Translations under genes and position numbers: made by a program
Source of the DNA: Albugo candida
Taxonomy: Eukaryota; Oomycota; Peronosporomycetes; Albuginales
Assembly: GCA_040437565.1 (NCBI GenBank)
Contig: JBDOQK010000022.1
Coordinates: 124,001-188,000 of the forward strand
Length of the DNA: 64,000 nt
Direction: 5' to 3'
The notes under the pieces: generated by a model
The model's database searches: none
Seen by the model: the letters and a program-made list of their open reading frames with translations, nothing else
Told to the model about the DNA's origin: nothing
Shown here: positions 13,030-24,699 of the stretch, piece by piece
How the letters are laid out: each line of letters begins with the position of its first letter
Position numbering within the stretch: the first letter of the stretch is position 1

Positions 13030-14586
13030 ATGCAATCAGTACGGGTCGCATGCATTCTTGTGTCGGCATTAGTAGCATGTCAGTTGCGTATTAGCTATTG
13101 TCAGCTTTACCGACAGCAATACCGCCTTATGCCTTCTAAATACAGCGAGGAGAATAATTTAGAGTTGGTTTATGAGATGTTTCACAGTGACTTTAGCAAT
13201 GATGTAGGGTTCGAAAGGATGAATGCCAGCAAAATACGTGAAGGAAGTCTAGATTTTACAATCACTGCTTCTTTGGGTGGTCAACAACGTCTGAAGAATT
13301 ATTGCCCTACCGCGTGGATGGATGCTGCTGCGCTGCTCCAAGTCATTGGTCCAATTGAACCAAATCCATAGGATTGGAACCCTCCAGCACTTGACAAAAT
13401 TAATGATGGTCGGAAAGCAAAGTAAAATGTTTGTGCTTCTCAAGACGCCTATAACGTCAAAAATAACTGCAGAAGATGTCTGATGCAAAGAAGAGAATCA
13501 ATAAAAGGAGACTTCTTCGTGACGAGTTCGAAGACCGACATAATCGTTAATGTATGCCCACATCGCATTCGAGGGATGGCATTGCTGAGGCTTGCCGTGC
13601 TACTAATGTTTGCCGTTTGCTCACTCAAGAGCGACCACATTTAAATTCTACGTGCGAGCTTGTCTACGATGCACAAGTGTCACTATATGCAGTGATTACG
13701 ATAAGTACCGCATACGGCACGTTGACAAAAAGATCGTACTTTGGACACTCAAATGTTTCAGTGTCAGTATAAAGCTCGATAAGAAACACAAATTCAAGCG
13801 TCGGTGTCCATTCATTAATTGACTTCCAAGGCATCTGTGAATGAACATTGTGTATTGGATGAAGGCGAGTGGTAATGTTTTCGATGACACACTTTTATTG
13901 GTTTGGTATACAAAATCTGGCTACCTCGGGATGAAGACAATTTGGACGAATCTCAAATTGTGAAGGAAGTTCATTTGGATATGTGTTACAGACATTACGG
14001 CTCACCTCTCCTTAGACAAGCGCTGCGAGACTTGAAATCGTTGTATACGCCAATTATGGCTATTACTTATGGTCATTACAGCAATTTTGTGGTAGCTTAT
14101 CATCTGAATTCCACGGATTTAGATAAATGCCTAAATTGTGTTAGGTCCAAGTTCAGTACACCGGTTAGAGCCACCGCCTTATCCTCCCTGTTTACTATCC
14201 AGTCAGCTCAAGCGGCAAATCTCGGGAAATGCATCACCACAAGTCGCAAATCTGTTTGCTACAGATTCGGGTTTATCCACGATGATGTGTGCGCTCACGA
14301 ATCTCTCGTACCCATGGAAGAGGGCACGACGGGACCTTGGATTGGAACTTCTAGAGCACCAGAATCGCACTTACATTACCTTTCTTTTATTCAACACCCT
14401 TCACTTCGATTTGGAAAACTGGTCCCTGTTGTGCTGGCTTACATCAAAACTCAACAATGCTTGGCATCTTATGCCTTGATGCACAATGTTGTATTCGAAT
14501 CAACAGAAAATAAATACTTCTGGATGGAGAGAGGAAAAGGTCCGAGGGGCCGTAATTGTGGGGAGATTCAAGAGGGAGGAGATTAA
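13030..14586 (+). pseudogene. Broken paralogue of the intact cysteine-rich CCG-like gene
   Basis: It starts with a clear signal peptide (MQSVRVACILVSALVACQL) closely matching that of the 19215 gene, then the same ASKIREG...DFTITASLGG region. It continues with a CRRCLMQ module near 13470, an EACRATNVC module near 13580, and the second repeat (CYRHYG, CLNC, KCITTS, VCYRFGF, DDVCAHE) from 13903 to about 14310. It ends with the terminal KYFWMERGKGPRG module. Several cysteines conserved in the intact gene are replaced in the last module. About three breaks interrupt it. A MULE lies directly before its start codon. Confidence 0.85.
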
Positions 14587-17500
14587 GTGGCACCTTTATG
14601 GATGGCGGACATCATATCCACGTACGGGTAACACGATAGATGCATACTTATTGTACAAATGAACGGTCTCGACCAGGTACATTACAGTACCTATTCAATG
14701 TAAGAAGTAAGGTAGTATAGGCTTTCAATACTGAGTGTCACTTACCTAGAGCACAAAAGTAAGCATTCGAACAGATTTTGTTGGTGCTTTATCACGTTGA
14801 AGGTTAGAATAAGCGTAAAGAAACTAAAGGGATTGGTGTCAAAGATGTTAATTCTATGCATGAGCTGAAGGGTTTAATATTTGAGCGCAACCTTAGCGCA
14901 TCCAGGTTCTAGAGTTGCAACCCCAGTTGGGATGCTCTAGTTATCTTCTATTGATAGACACAGAGACCGTCAAATCGATATACTCGCTGTCGACTGTCCT
15001 CCGAAGGACCTGTAATGTCCATTTCATCGAAGGTGCTGTTTGACAAACCTTTGATCAAGCTTTACGCATTTGTGAGCAAATCTAATGGACACAATCCATT
15101 TTGAAAGAAATTTTAGCCGAAATATGGGATCAACACGATAAACGAGAAGGAGGTGGAGTCTATGTCGGTTTACAGACGCTTGATTACTTTTCCGCATGTC
15201 TATTGATTAATACTATTTGAGTGCACACGCAGTGCCTCCTTATTGCTACTTCGCTACCCTACATATATTTTTTTCGTTTGGAGAGGACAGGCTCTTTGCA
15301 TCAGTGCAAGAGAAGTAGGGTTCTTCTAATCGGTCACGTCAAAGGTCATGGGAGATGAAACATATGAAAAGAAATGCGCACAATACGTACAATAATTCCA
15401 ATTGTGGGCACAGCACGTGCTATGATCATATTCAACGTCGTGATGGAAACACTGAGAAAGAGTCCTGGTAACAGGTATGTCTCTTTATAATCGCCGAAAG
15501 CTCTTTTTTAGAGATGTAGTCATGTACACAGGTTTACTTAAAGCTCATCATGATTGGACCAACCATCAATTCCGAAGGTTTACCTATCGCTTTTATAGAT
15601 CCTTTAGTCACCTTCCAATTTCCGTTTGCCTACTTCATGGAAAGCGCAATTGTATATCGAGTTTCAGCGTGAAAGAAACCGACAATCCCCTCATAGAATC
15701 TCAGTTTGGACGCATTGGGCCACTCGTACGAATTAGGAAAGTCAAGTCTATGCGACTGACGAAACCAAAAATTCGACTAGTAGTCTTCCTGAAACAATGC
15801 CCTAGCAGATTTTCTACCACTGCTGGATGAAAATTTTTCAATGGCCAGGACTATCACAAGTCAATTATCCAAATGTTGAGGAGAACGTCATTGCTTCACA
15901 CTTGGCATGAGGAGGTCGTCGTTGCAGTCCTTCTTTGAGATTGTTTGAAATATTCAAGCTTTCTCAACCAGATTCAAAAGGTACATGATCGTTTTCTTAC
16001 TTGTTCCTTATCAGATGTAGTGGTGTCATTGATTGTGTAAGCCAATCGATCGTAAAGAAGACGCTATCAAGAGAAGGTCATGGCCAATGCGCGCTTCAGC
16101 TTGAAGATATTAGAAGAACGTCGACCGACACGATTCGCGGTGATCTTTTTTTTCTCAATGGTGAGACATAAGACTGGAAGAGAAAATGCCAGAGCAAGGA
16201 GAGACAGAACCTTGAACCCCTTGCATCTACATTTATATGGTAAGGTTCTACTTTTGCCATACGAGTTTGTGAAAGCAAAATCCTTCCTGTATTTGTTATA
16301 GATCTTCTGAAATTCTAAAAAACGAGCGGAATCCATACCGAATCGTATGTCACAGTCAAATGTATTCGTGCGTTTTCAAATCGATACTGATAAGTTCTTC
16401 GGGTACGCTGTTCTTATCTCAACACTCTAGTAACAGCAGAGATTCTCTGAATCAACAACAACTCGCCACTATTGAGCTTCACCGATCTCGCACTGTCAGG
16501 TTCTAATAGTGCGATCATCACACTTAATGGGCATACCTTTTCCGCTACATTGAGATTTCTGTCTCCACAGCCATCTTCATTAAGTCAGCTTTTATATGTG
16601 AATTTCAGTCATGGGGTTTCCATATCAGAATGGCGTCTACCCTGTCACAATTACGAGACCTAAAGCGACAGTGCGCGTATTATTACTTTGCACAACGAAG
16701 AATACGAAAATAGTAGGAAGAATTGCGTTTTTGATCCATACTATGATCACATGTGTATTGAAAACACTGCAATGTACCAGTGTTCCATAGGAGTATCCAA
16801 GCTGTGAAGTACGAAGAATTTTGTATGCCTAAGCTAGATGGTGAGACTATTTACTCTACCTGTACGGAAGCAACGACAAAGCAAGCAATATGATCGCTCT
16901 ATTTAAGGTAGGAAGCGTTTGGATTTAAGTCAACCTAGTAGACAAAGGGGAGATTGAGATATAGATGCTGAAGCGATAATCCCTAGAGGATGATATGACT
17001 AGATATCGACGCTATGGACCCACATCAACCAAATACTTGGCGATCTATGCATTCATTGCTGATGTTGCCTGCATCATAGTGTTACCTAAGGTTGTGATAA
17101 TATACTCCATTTGAGTATTTCACCGGGAATAGCAAGCAAGATATTTCTTACCCCTTCCTCGACATCATTTCATTGCGAATTTTTATGAATGTGTGAGAAG
17201 CATATCTCGATAAATTCCTAACTTTCGATACGCACTACTCGAGAATTTTTGTAGTTTTCGAGCGATCGGATGATACGACATTTCTGACACCACGAGCTGT
17301 GCATTCCGGACTGTATGTTCAAGTGATGATAGAGCTACTTTTGATTGTTGTTTACGACATTCATTTCCCAGTCCCGTTATGACTGTGATAAAGAACCCAT
17401 AATTCTTTAATGGTATCTGAGTACATCGAATTCAACAATTGCTGTAGATTCATCGTCTACCTTGTTCATGTTTCTAGATGCCTCCACCTTGTTCTTCGAC

Positions 17501-17639
17501 GTGATTTTAACATAGCTTCTAGGTCAACATTTGCCTACTCTTATCCGTATCGTCCCTCAATCTTGAAAGCGAATTTCACGGGCACTTATGCATTCAGATG
17601 AATCCATACTATAGATGATTCTTGGAGTCGAGTCTAGCA
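14587..17639. other. Unassigned stretch between two family genes
   Basis: No gene can be supported. Open frames reach 117 codons (15477-15830) but show no known motif. A reading near 16705-16790 with several spaced cysteines could be a worn family module; this is too weak to call. Confidence 0.45.
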
Positions 17640-19214
17640 ACATCTCACTGTGCAATGATCTCTTTCGGAAATGACACATTGTGCCTGATGAGATACGAGA
17701 CATATTTGTATCGGCGAGCGACTAAGTTTCTAAGCAGACGGATTCCATCGGTAATGCTTAATCAATGTTAACTTCGACGAGCAAGCATTCTTTCATGGGC
17801 AGTGGTGTACCATTTTCCGCGAGCCACGCTACGGAATTGGAGGAGGAAAACACAACTGACGTTTATTGTGTACGGAATGACTTCCATTCTTGTACCGAAT
17901 CTCGGAAAATGTTGAATTCTTGAGCGATCGCCATGATAAGTATGCGCTCCTGATCCAGTCATCCGAACTACCGGCGACGCCCACGTAAAAGGATCACTCA
18001 AAGCACGTAGAATGAAGAGGACAACGAATAGGCGCAAGCATTAACATTCCGTGTCTTGATCACCTTCGCATAATTGTTAGATGTGTATACACTTACATCC
18101 GAACGTGATGCGGCTTCAGTAGTATAAAGACGTTCTGGTCGCGAAAACTAGACTGTATACTCTGTACAACTGATGCGCACATCCCGTTGTACAACTTGTA
18201 GCTCTGGGGTATTCAATGCTACTTAATCTTGTACCATAATTTTAGATCATTTCACGTCTATTGGTCGCAGGAGTAAGACAGAGATGAAATCGACGTATAT
18301 GTATGCCAAGAATTGATCTGACACGTGAACACCTATTGTTGCAATAAGTGTGAATGCAACTGATATAGCGTCTTGACATTTCCAGCGGGTTTTATCTAGA
18401 TATTCTCACTTCGTATGACACGGTTGTACTCTTCTCGCGCCGTGCAAACTTGTTTCTTCTTTCCGCCGCCAGCTTGTGAAATTATGTAGTGACTTCTAAA
18501 GGCTATAAGCAGGGCTTTCCTCTGCACTAAAGATTGTTGGCAAAAGTCTCCGTGTCGTTCTTGCACTTTTACGCTGCTCCACCCTTGGACCGATGCTCGC
18601 TATCAAAGCTTTTCAAACGAGAGATGACGTGGAGTAATGTCTTTTTTGTAATCAAGATCTACCCGTGAGCTTCGTGCATCATATATCGATACTTTTTTTT
18701 GGCACGGAATTCCGCAAGCCAGCGAGACAATTACGAAACTAATGAGACCGTACTTAGTCTCTAGGTTCATCCCTGTAATTACACCAATCATTACGACTGA
18801 ATGAAGCAGCCTCATCAGCTCTGGAAGGTTCCATATTCTTTAAAACCTGCATAAAGAGCATAGAAGCGATAGAGGGGGAAATGTGGCTAACCATAGAAAA
18901 AACGCAAATATTTGAATCAACCAATGTTTATCTCGATATGATACAAAATAGTTCGGCATCAATGAAGCAGCTGCGGTTTCCCGATTGCGAAATCATCGTT
19001 GTTCTTGTCCATTGAATTCTGAATTTCTTTTAAATTGGAAGCCACAAGTTTTCCAAAAACCGATTTTATTAGTCGATATGTAACAACTACACGAAATGTC
19101 TGTTCTTTCTACGGCGCATAGTGGGAGTAAATTTGCTGACTTTTCTTCTACGGAATCGTTGAAAGACCTGTTTTTCACATTCACTAAACAATCTGCTCTC
19201 CAACGCTTTACCAC
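17640..19214 (+). promoter_or_regulatory. Upstream region of the intact cysteine-rich gene
   Basis: The region parallels 8.92-11.04 kb and, in its last 800 bases, 34.18-34.88 kb. Shared landmarks include ggcacggaattccg near 18700, and atgaagcagctgcg at 18962. The repeat of this block in front of three paralogues shows that gene and upstream sequence were copied together. The conserved 14-base core, which contains the palindrome GCAGCTGC, is the best candidate control site, but conservation here may simply reflect shared descent. Confidence 0.5.
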
Positions 19215-20870
19215 ATGCAATCACTACGGGCTGCTAGTATCCTCGCGCTCGCACTAGCTGTATGCCAGTTGCATGTTAGTCATGGTCAACTTCCTCAAAG
19301 ACAATACAGACTAGATCCTATCAACTATATTGATGAGAATTCCTTGTGGCATTGTTATGCACTCTTCCAAAGCGCGCTTCTCAACGAAGCAGGAGTCAAA
19401 AGGCTAACGGTTACAGAGATTGAAACAGCCATGATTGATTTTACGATCACTGCATCTCTCCGTGGCCTACAACGCGCGAAGGATTATCGCTCTACTGGAT
19501 CTGCAACAAACACAGCCTACATGACTATGAATGAACTCAAACCATTGTATCCGATTCCTTTTACAATCAGCGAAAGTAAACACGACAAAAATCCTAAAAG
19601 ATTCGTGTGTTTGCCTCAGTATGGTAGAAACGAAGATGACTGCAGAAAGTGTTTGATGCAGAAAAGCAATTCAATACTTGGAGACTTTTTCGTAACGATT
19701 TCCGAATCCATGTTGAGCGTTTATGTTATGTACACATCGAAGTCGGGAGATGAGATTGCCAACGCTTGCCGCGATACTGGCGTGTGCGGTACATCAAACA
19801 CTCAGCAACATCAACCCATATATCCAGATGAAGTGTGTCAAGTTGTCCACGGCGCGCGAGAATCGCCGTTTTCCGCATTGTTGACGGGTACAGCATACGA
19901 TACGTTACCAGCGGCATCGTACTCTTGTATCTGTTATCAAGTTACTATGAGACATAATCAGCAACGCAAATTTGCTCAAAGTGAACCATACAAAAATTGG
20001 TACCCCCATCGTCTGCAACATTGGTCGAATAATATCATCGTGCATTGGATGAAGGTGGGTGCTGATTTTGCAGACTCTACGCTCTTATTGGTTTGGTATG
20101 CAAAGGATGTGTTCGTTCCCAATCAGCGTATATCTGACAAGAGGCGATACGTGAAGAAAGTTTCGGTGGAGGATTGCTATAGATACTATACCTCAAAACT
20201 TGATTTCTCGGCCTTCGAAAAGGGAATGTCGCTATTTACGTCAGACACTGGTATTGATTCTGAACATGACAGCAATTGTTTTGTGGCTTACCACAATTAT
20301 GAAAATTCGAAATCGAATGCATGCCGGAAATGTATCGAGTCTACGGGCAGTAAATCAGCGAAAGCCTCTGCCATCTCCTTTATTTTCACCATTCAATCTT
20401 CTACAGAGAAAGAAAACACCATCAGAGAATGCATCACAACAAGGGGTACACCTGCCTGCTCTAAGTTTCAAATTTTTCCCGAGGATGTGTGCGATCATGT
20501 GACAAAAACGAATGAAATGCTCCTGTCTGAAGTTTCCATCCCATCAATCAAATCGGAATACCCGAATTCTGTTGTGTTTGCATCATTTACCGATCATAAT
20601 TGCCTAGCATGTTATGTTTTGGTGCACAGCGTATTCTTCATATCAATAGAGCATAAGTACGTTTGGATGGAGAGAAACGAAGGACCGAGAGGATGTGATT
20701 GCTTGACCATCGAAAGGAAAAGTGATGCCGGCCAGGTTGACTCTTTTCAAGCAATTTCTTTCCATGACCTCGAGGGGCATAAGTCTGGACGGCGGAATAC
20801 GGAGTCACCTACCACTGAGAGCTTTAAGTCCATCGTCAAGCTGATAGTACCTAATACAGTCCACCTATGA
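19215..20870 (+). CDS. Secreted two-repeat cysteine-rich protein, CCG-like candidate effector, intact
   Basis: 551 aa, single exon, start at the first ATG, which gives a clean signal peptide (residues 1 to about 25). Two related cysteine-rich repeats follow. Repeat 1 has C47, C132-x10-C143-x2-C146, C185-x5-C191, C208 and C238-x-C240. Repeat 2 has C321, C355-x14-C370-x2-C373, C406-x8-C415-x10-C426, C463-x2-C466 and C494-x-C496, ending in KYVWMERNEGPRG. A low-complexity tail of about 55 residues follows. The strict CX2CX5G spacing is not met here (CRKCIESTG is one short), though other copies in the window have it. Polyadenylation-type AATAAA lies just downstream at about 20896. It is the only family member fully open in the window. 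Secretion is predicted; a role in host infection is inferred from the Albugo family. Confidence 0.88.
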   Translation: MQSLRAASILALALAVCQLHVSHGQLPQRQYRLDPINYIDENSLWHCYALFQSALLNEAGVKRLTVTEIETAMIDFTITASLRGLQRAKDYRSTGSATNTAYMTMNELKPLYPIPFTISESKHDKNPKRFVCLPQYGRNEDDCRKCLMQKSNSILGDFFVTISESMLSVYVMYTSKSGDEIANACRDTGVCGTSNTQQHQPIYPDEVCQVVHGARESPFSALLTGTAYDTLPAASYSCICYQVTMRHNQQRKFAQSEPYKNWYPHRLQHWSNNIIVHWMKVGADFADSTLLLVWYAKDVFVPNQRISDKRRYVKKVSVEDCYRYYTSKLDFSAFEKGMSLFTSDTGIDSEHDSNCFVAYHNYENSKSNACRKCIESTGSKSAKASAISFIFTIQSSTEKENTIRECITTRGTPACSKFQIFPEDVCDHVTKTNEMLLSEVSIPSIKSEYPNSVVFASFTDHNCLACYVLVHSVFFISIEHKYVWMERNEGPRGCDCLTIERKSDAGQVDSFQAISFHDLEGHKSGRRNTESPTTESFKSIVKLIVPNTVHL

Positions 20871-21381
20871 GAAAGCGAAGTGGTAGCTACAAGTAAATAA
20901 AACTTCAATTTCTCTTACCTCTGCCGCAATTTGTAATGTGTTTGAAACAAATTCCGCAATTAGACAGGACAAAAATTGTTTTGTACGCGTTTTATACAAG
21001 GATTCTTTGTCCTTTTCCGCCATATAATTTCAGTGGACTTTAATGCTCCTGAGGAGGAAAAAAAAGACCACACAAAATACGTTAGTTTACGTCCAGGTTA
21101 TTTCTATGGGAAATATGTTCTTCCTTCCAGCCACTGGATCATCCTGCACTCCAGCACTACTCCTGCATGCGCAGCTATTTTATCTTCATTCATCATTATT
21201 CTTTCATCATTCATCACTTGGCACTTGTGCAACACATTGATTTAGAAAGAGTGGTCGTTTTTCATCTTTTCTTCTGCTGCTTTATCCAACATAAGAAGAC
21301 AGGAGCGAACATCGTAAGAGAAAAAAACATAGGGCGCAGTGCCTAGACATCACACTAGCGCCACCTCAGACGACGTAACAG
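20871..21381. other. Intergenic stretch between the intact effector-like gene and a hAT remnant
   Basis: No gene can be supported. A CAGTG-type sequence near 21337 would suit a hAT terminus, but no matching inverted copy was found at the right side. Confidence 0.4.
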
Positions 21382-23650
21382 GTGGTAATCAGGATTTGTG
21401 GCACGACTCACGGCGACAGCAACTCTTTACCGAAAACAAATTGGCAAAGTCTAATGCCTCGCCCTCAAGATCCTATCTCGTTGCTTTTTAGTCCCAAGTA
21501 TAAGAATCCTAATGGGGACAAAAGATCAGAAAGAGTGCGATGTAATGCCTGTAGCAAGTCAGTAAATGCCTCGGCGCAACGGCTGAAGGGCCACTCAATA
21601 GAGTGTTCCTCTAGGGGCAGAGACGGAATTGGTAGACTGACACCTTCGAGCGAAGCTCCTCATCCATGTGGTAGCAATAGCAGGAGCCCTATAAGTAACA
21701 GTAGCGTGGTGGTGGCAAATTCGAACAGAGTTGGGATTTGTTCAGAGTCACCAAGTGGTTAGGGTCAAATCTCTCAGCATCAATAGCAACTTACCAAGCG
21801 AAGCAACAGGACAGCTGGTAAAATTACTGCATTTGCAGACTCTGTCTCTTCCGAACAGCAAACCAAACTGGAAGGACTGTTAGCTAAGGCAATCCATCGC
21901 TCTAGCCTACCATTTGCGGTGTTTGAAAGTGCAGACTGGTATGAGTCCTTCTCAGCTGTTCGCCCTAGTCTAAAAATCCCTAGCCGAGAGAAGATTAGAA
22001 GGGAATTGATCGATAATGAATAACAGAACGTTAGGCGAGGACACCCTGACAGAGGTATCAGAATGGCATGTGGTATGCTTTTCGATTGACGGTGCGACCA
22101 ACGTGCAAGGTAAGCAACTGCTCAATCTTACGGCTTGTGGTCTAAAAGCCCTGTTTTTGAAACAATTAACAATAGAGCTGCGGCGTGAATCCTCTATAAA
22201 TTTGAAGAGAAAGGTGCTAGATTGCCAGAGCCGCATGAAGGTGTCCTTGGACAAAAATTGCTACGCCTCCAACAGAGGACATCATACTTGGGGGTATTGC
22301 ACCCAATCATTTGATGTGATCTATCGCATCTGAGTCTCCGAATGTCATGAAGAAACTAAGAAAGTTGCTGCGTAGCTCATGATCATATGCAGTAGTGTTT
22401 GGATGTTGGGTCCGTACCCAGCTCAGTCGTTTAAGCACTTGAGCACACGGACCCCCTTCCGCAGGTCGTCAGTTCGATCCCCGGCAGTGTGGGCAGCGAT
22501 TTGGGCCCACCCAAGCAATAAGCTTGGAAAATATCTGCCTCCCTAGGTTTGAAGTCAGACTTAAGTGACATTCACACGGTCAGGGGCTCTTGATAGGATA
22601 AGGAAGGTAGTTAAAGAACCAGATAAACAGTGTAATGAAATCCTTGGCAAAGTAGTGTTTGGATGTGCACCACATGCGCTTAAAAACTTTTGGCGGGATT
22701 TTTTGAAGCTTGAAATACCCGTCCCAACGCTGAAGAAAGTAATGTTTATCATGAAAAGTCTCTGATGCGTACGTCTTTTCCATTCGCTCTTTAGTCAACT
22801 CTGTGACGAAAACCTTCACCGACAGTATGCATTGATGCTCTTCACGTGTACCCGATGGTCGAAAACACATTTTATCTTTCCGAGACTCAATTATTTGAAG
22901 TCAGTGGTAACATCAATCACTGCAGCAGTAACTCACGACGACCGCTTTGATGAAGTGGCAGTGACTGATCCTTTGATTGGCGCAATGATCGAAGGAACAC
23001 GTCATTCTGGCGAAGGTGCACAGCCATGGAAGCGGTCATGGAGCCCACTTGCGCTTGCCTTCATTACTTGGAGGGCGATGAGGCAGCATTTTCTGGAATT
23101 TATGCCTGTTTACTCTATTTAAAGTTTGTCTTATCAAAGCTCAAAAGAAACTCTAGAGATATTCTCGTGTTGTAGGACGCAGCACTTGAGCAGTTAGATA
23201 AGCCTATAGTGAGCAGGCGCAAGTAAATATGCAGCCCGGTGCATGCTCTGGCATTTCAAAATAAACCTCTCTTTGACATGAGGAAAAGAATTTGCAAGGA
23301 GAATCTCAATGGCTTCATGGGGATTGGTCAAGGCAGCTTGTATCATCATTGTCGGAAGGCCCTAAGGCAGATTACACCAGTGGATTTATCCGAGACAGTT
23401 CTAGGTACGAAGACACGGCAATGTCCGATTTAATGAGGGAAAGAATGCTTTCTCAAGCTGAGGTTCCGACCAGATCCATCGCAATACCTTGGACAAGTTC
23501 GACCTGCGTCAAGACACCATTTGCTGTTTCGGAAAGCAATGTCAAATCGTCCGCAGTATTTGCCATCATTCCAAAGGACATGGTCTTCATGTTGACGAAC
23601 TAAATTTTACAAAAATGCGACCGCCATCAGATAAAGTATTGCTGAGAGAG
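21382..23650 (+). mobile_element. hAT-type DNA transposon remnant with BED zinc finger, split by a SINE
   Basis: A BED-type finger (RVRCNACSKSVNASAQRLKGH...C) lies at about 21535-21600. A FAVFESADWYESFSAVRPSL segment follows near 21915-21975. The transposase region resumes after the SINE with VFGCAPHALKNFW, then LFSQLCDENLHRQYALMLFTCTRW near 22795-22860, AAVTHDDRFDEVAVTDPLIGA, and LALAFI near 23050. The order fits hAT-family transposases that precede the RNase H-like fold. Stops and frame changes are frequent (for example after 21762 and around 22320), so it is inactive. The SINE at 22407-22650 lies inside the coding part with an exact 16-bp duplication. Confidence 0.75.
22407..22650 (+). repeat. 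tRNA-derived SINE, copy 2, inserted in the hAT remnant
   Basis: 244 bp, with the same tRNA-like head, B box and body as copy 1. The exact 16-bp target duplication agtagtgtttggatgt lies at 22391-22406 and 22651-22666. The end is ATCCTTGGCAA. This complete, gap-free copy defines the family length. Confidence 0.95.
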
Positions 23651-23689
23651 AAGCACCTTGTTTGTCCCCATGTTGGAGTGTAAGGGACG

Positions 23690-24250
23690 GTTTGATATTG
23701 CCATTAATCATCAGCTGCGCCCACGTGTCGACAAACCCAGTCAATAACAGTTTTCCCAACGCCCAGAATTTTCAAAACGCGAAACATGAACGTCGAATGA
23801 ACATGATCATAAGCTTTGTCAAAGTCAAGAAAAGTCGCATACGCTTCCCCCACGACGATGACTGGATGTGAGTGAGATGTCAAACATGGTGATGCATCGA
23901 GCGAGATTCCTCGCACAGGTTCTTGTTGATCTTGTGGATCAATTTGGGCAAAAATCACTGTAGTTGATGCTTCAGCAATTTTGAGAGTACATTCAAATCG
24001 CACAAATTAGTGCGATCGATTGGTAATTGCCAGGATCTCTTTTTGATCCTTTTTTGAATAAAAGGTGATTGCCGAGTGACGGTGGATCAGAGTAAGAAAC
24101 CCTTTTCAGCTGGTTTTCGAACACGACCCTCAGACTTGCGGCAAACGTTTGCGAATCAAGCTGACAAAATGCAGCTGGGAGTCTGTCCATACGTGGAGAG
24201 TAATTTCTTCGCATGTGCTTGATCGCTTCCGTCCTCTAGGTCGTACTCAG
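23690..24250 (-). mobile_element. LINE (non-LTR) reverse transcriptase fragment
   Basis: On the - strand, DGLPAAF-type spacing (RMDRLPAAFCQ) and LLFKKGSKRDPGNYQSIAL lie at about 24000-24200. These are followed by FLDFDKAYDHVHSTFMFRVL near 23770-23830, the fingers-palm region that carries the first catalytic aspartate of LINE reverse transcriptases. The YADD box is not visible, so only the front of the domain is present, broken by at least one shift between the two frames near 24000. A related active LINE elsewhere in the genome could have moved the SINEs. Confidence 0.75.
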
Positions 24251-24699
24251 CAAGTCGAGAGACGGTCTTGCTCTCCAGACACAAGGGAAACTTGAATCGA
24301 TTACAGTAGCTTTTTCAATTTATTTTGCATGGAACAGCTGGGTCGGTCCCGGAGCTGTAGGTAGAGACCATAACATCACACTCAATAATCCCTAAATTCA
24401 TCAATAATGTTTCTCGGGTTCGATAACACAGTATCACATTTTTTGGTCACATTTCAATCAGCACACGAAAACAAGAACTATCTATAGGGCAAAAAATGCC
24501 TTGAGGAGCTTGCTTTATGCTTCACGTGATGATTCAAAGCTTTTTTTATCTTGGCTGTAGTTGACATTGTTTCGAGCGAAATTCGGAATTGTTTCGAAAC
24601 TCAATTTGAAATAATATCGTTAATGATAGGTGTCTTGAGTGCGATATCGAGCCGGCTCAGCTTCTCAGCACGCTGGATAGACTAAACATAACGTGAGCA

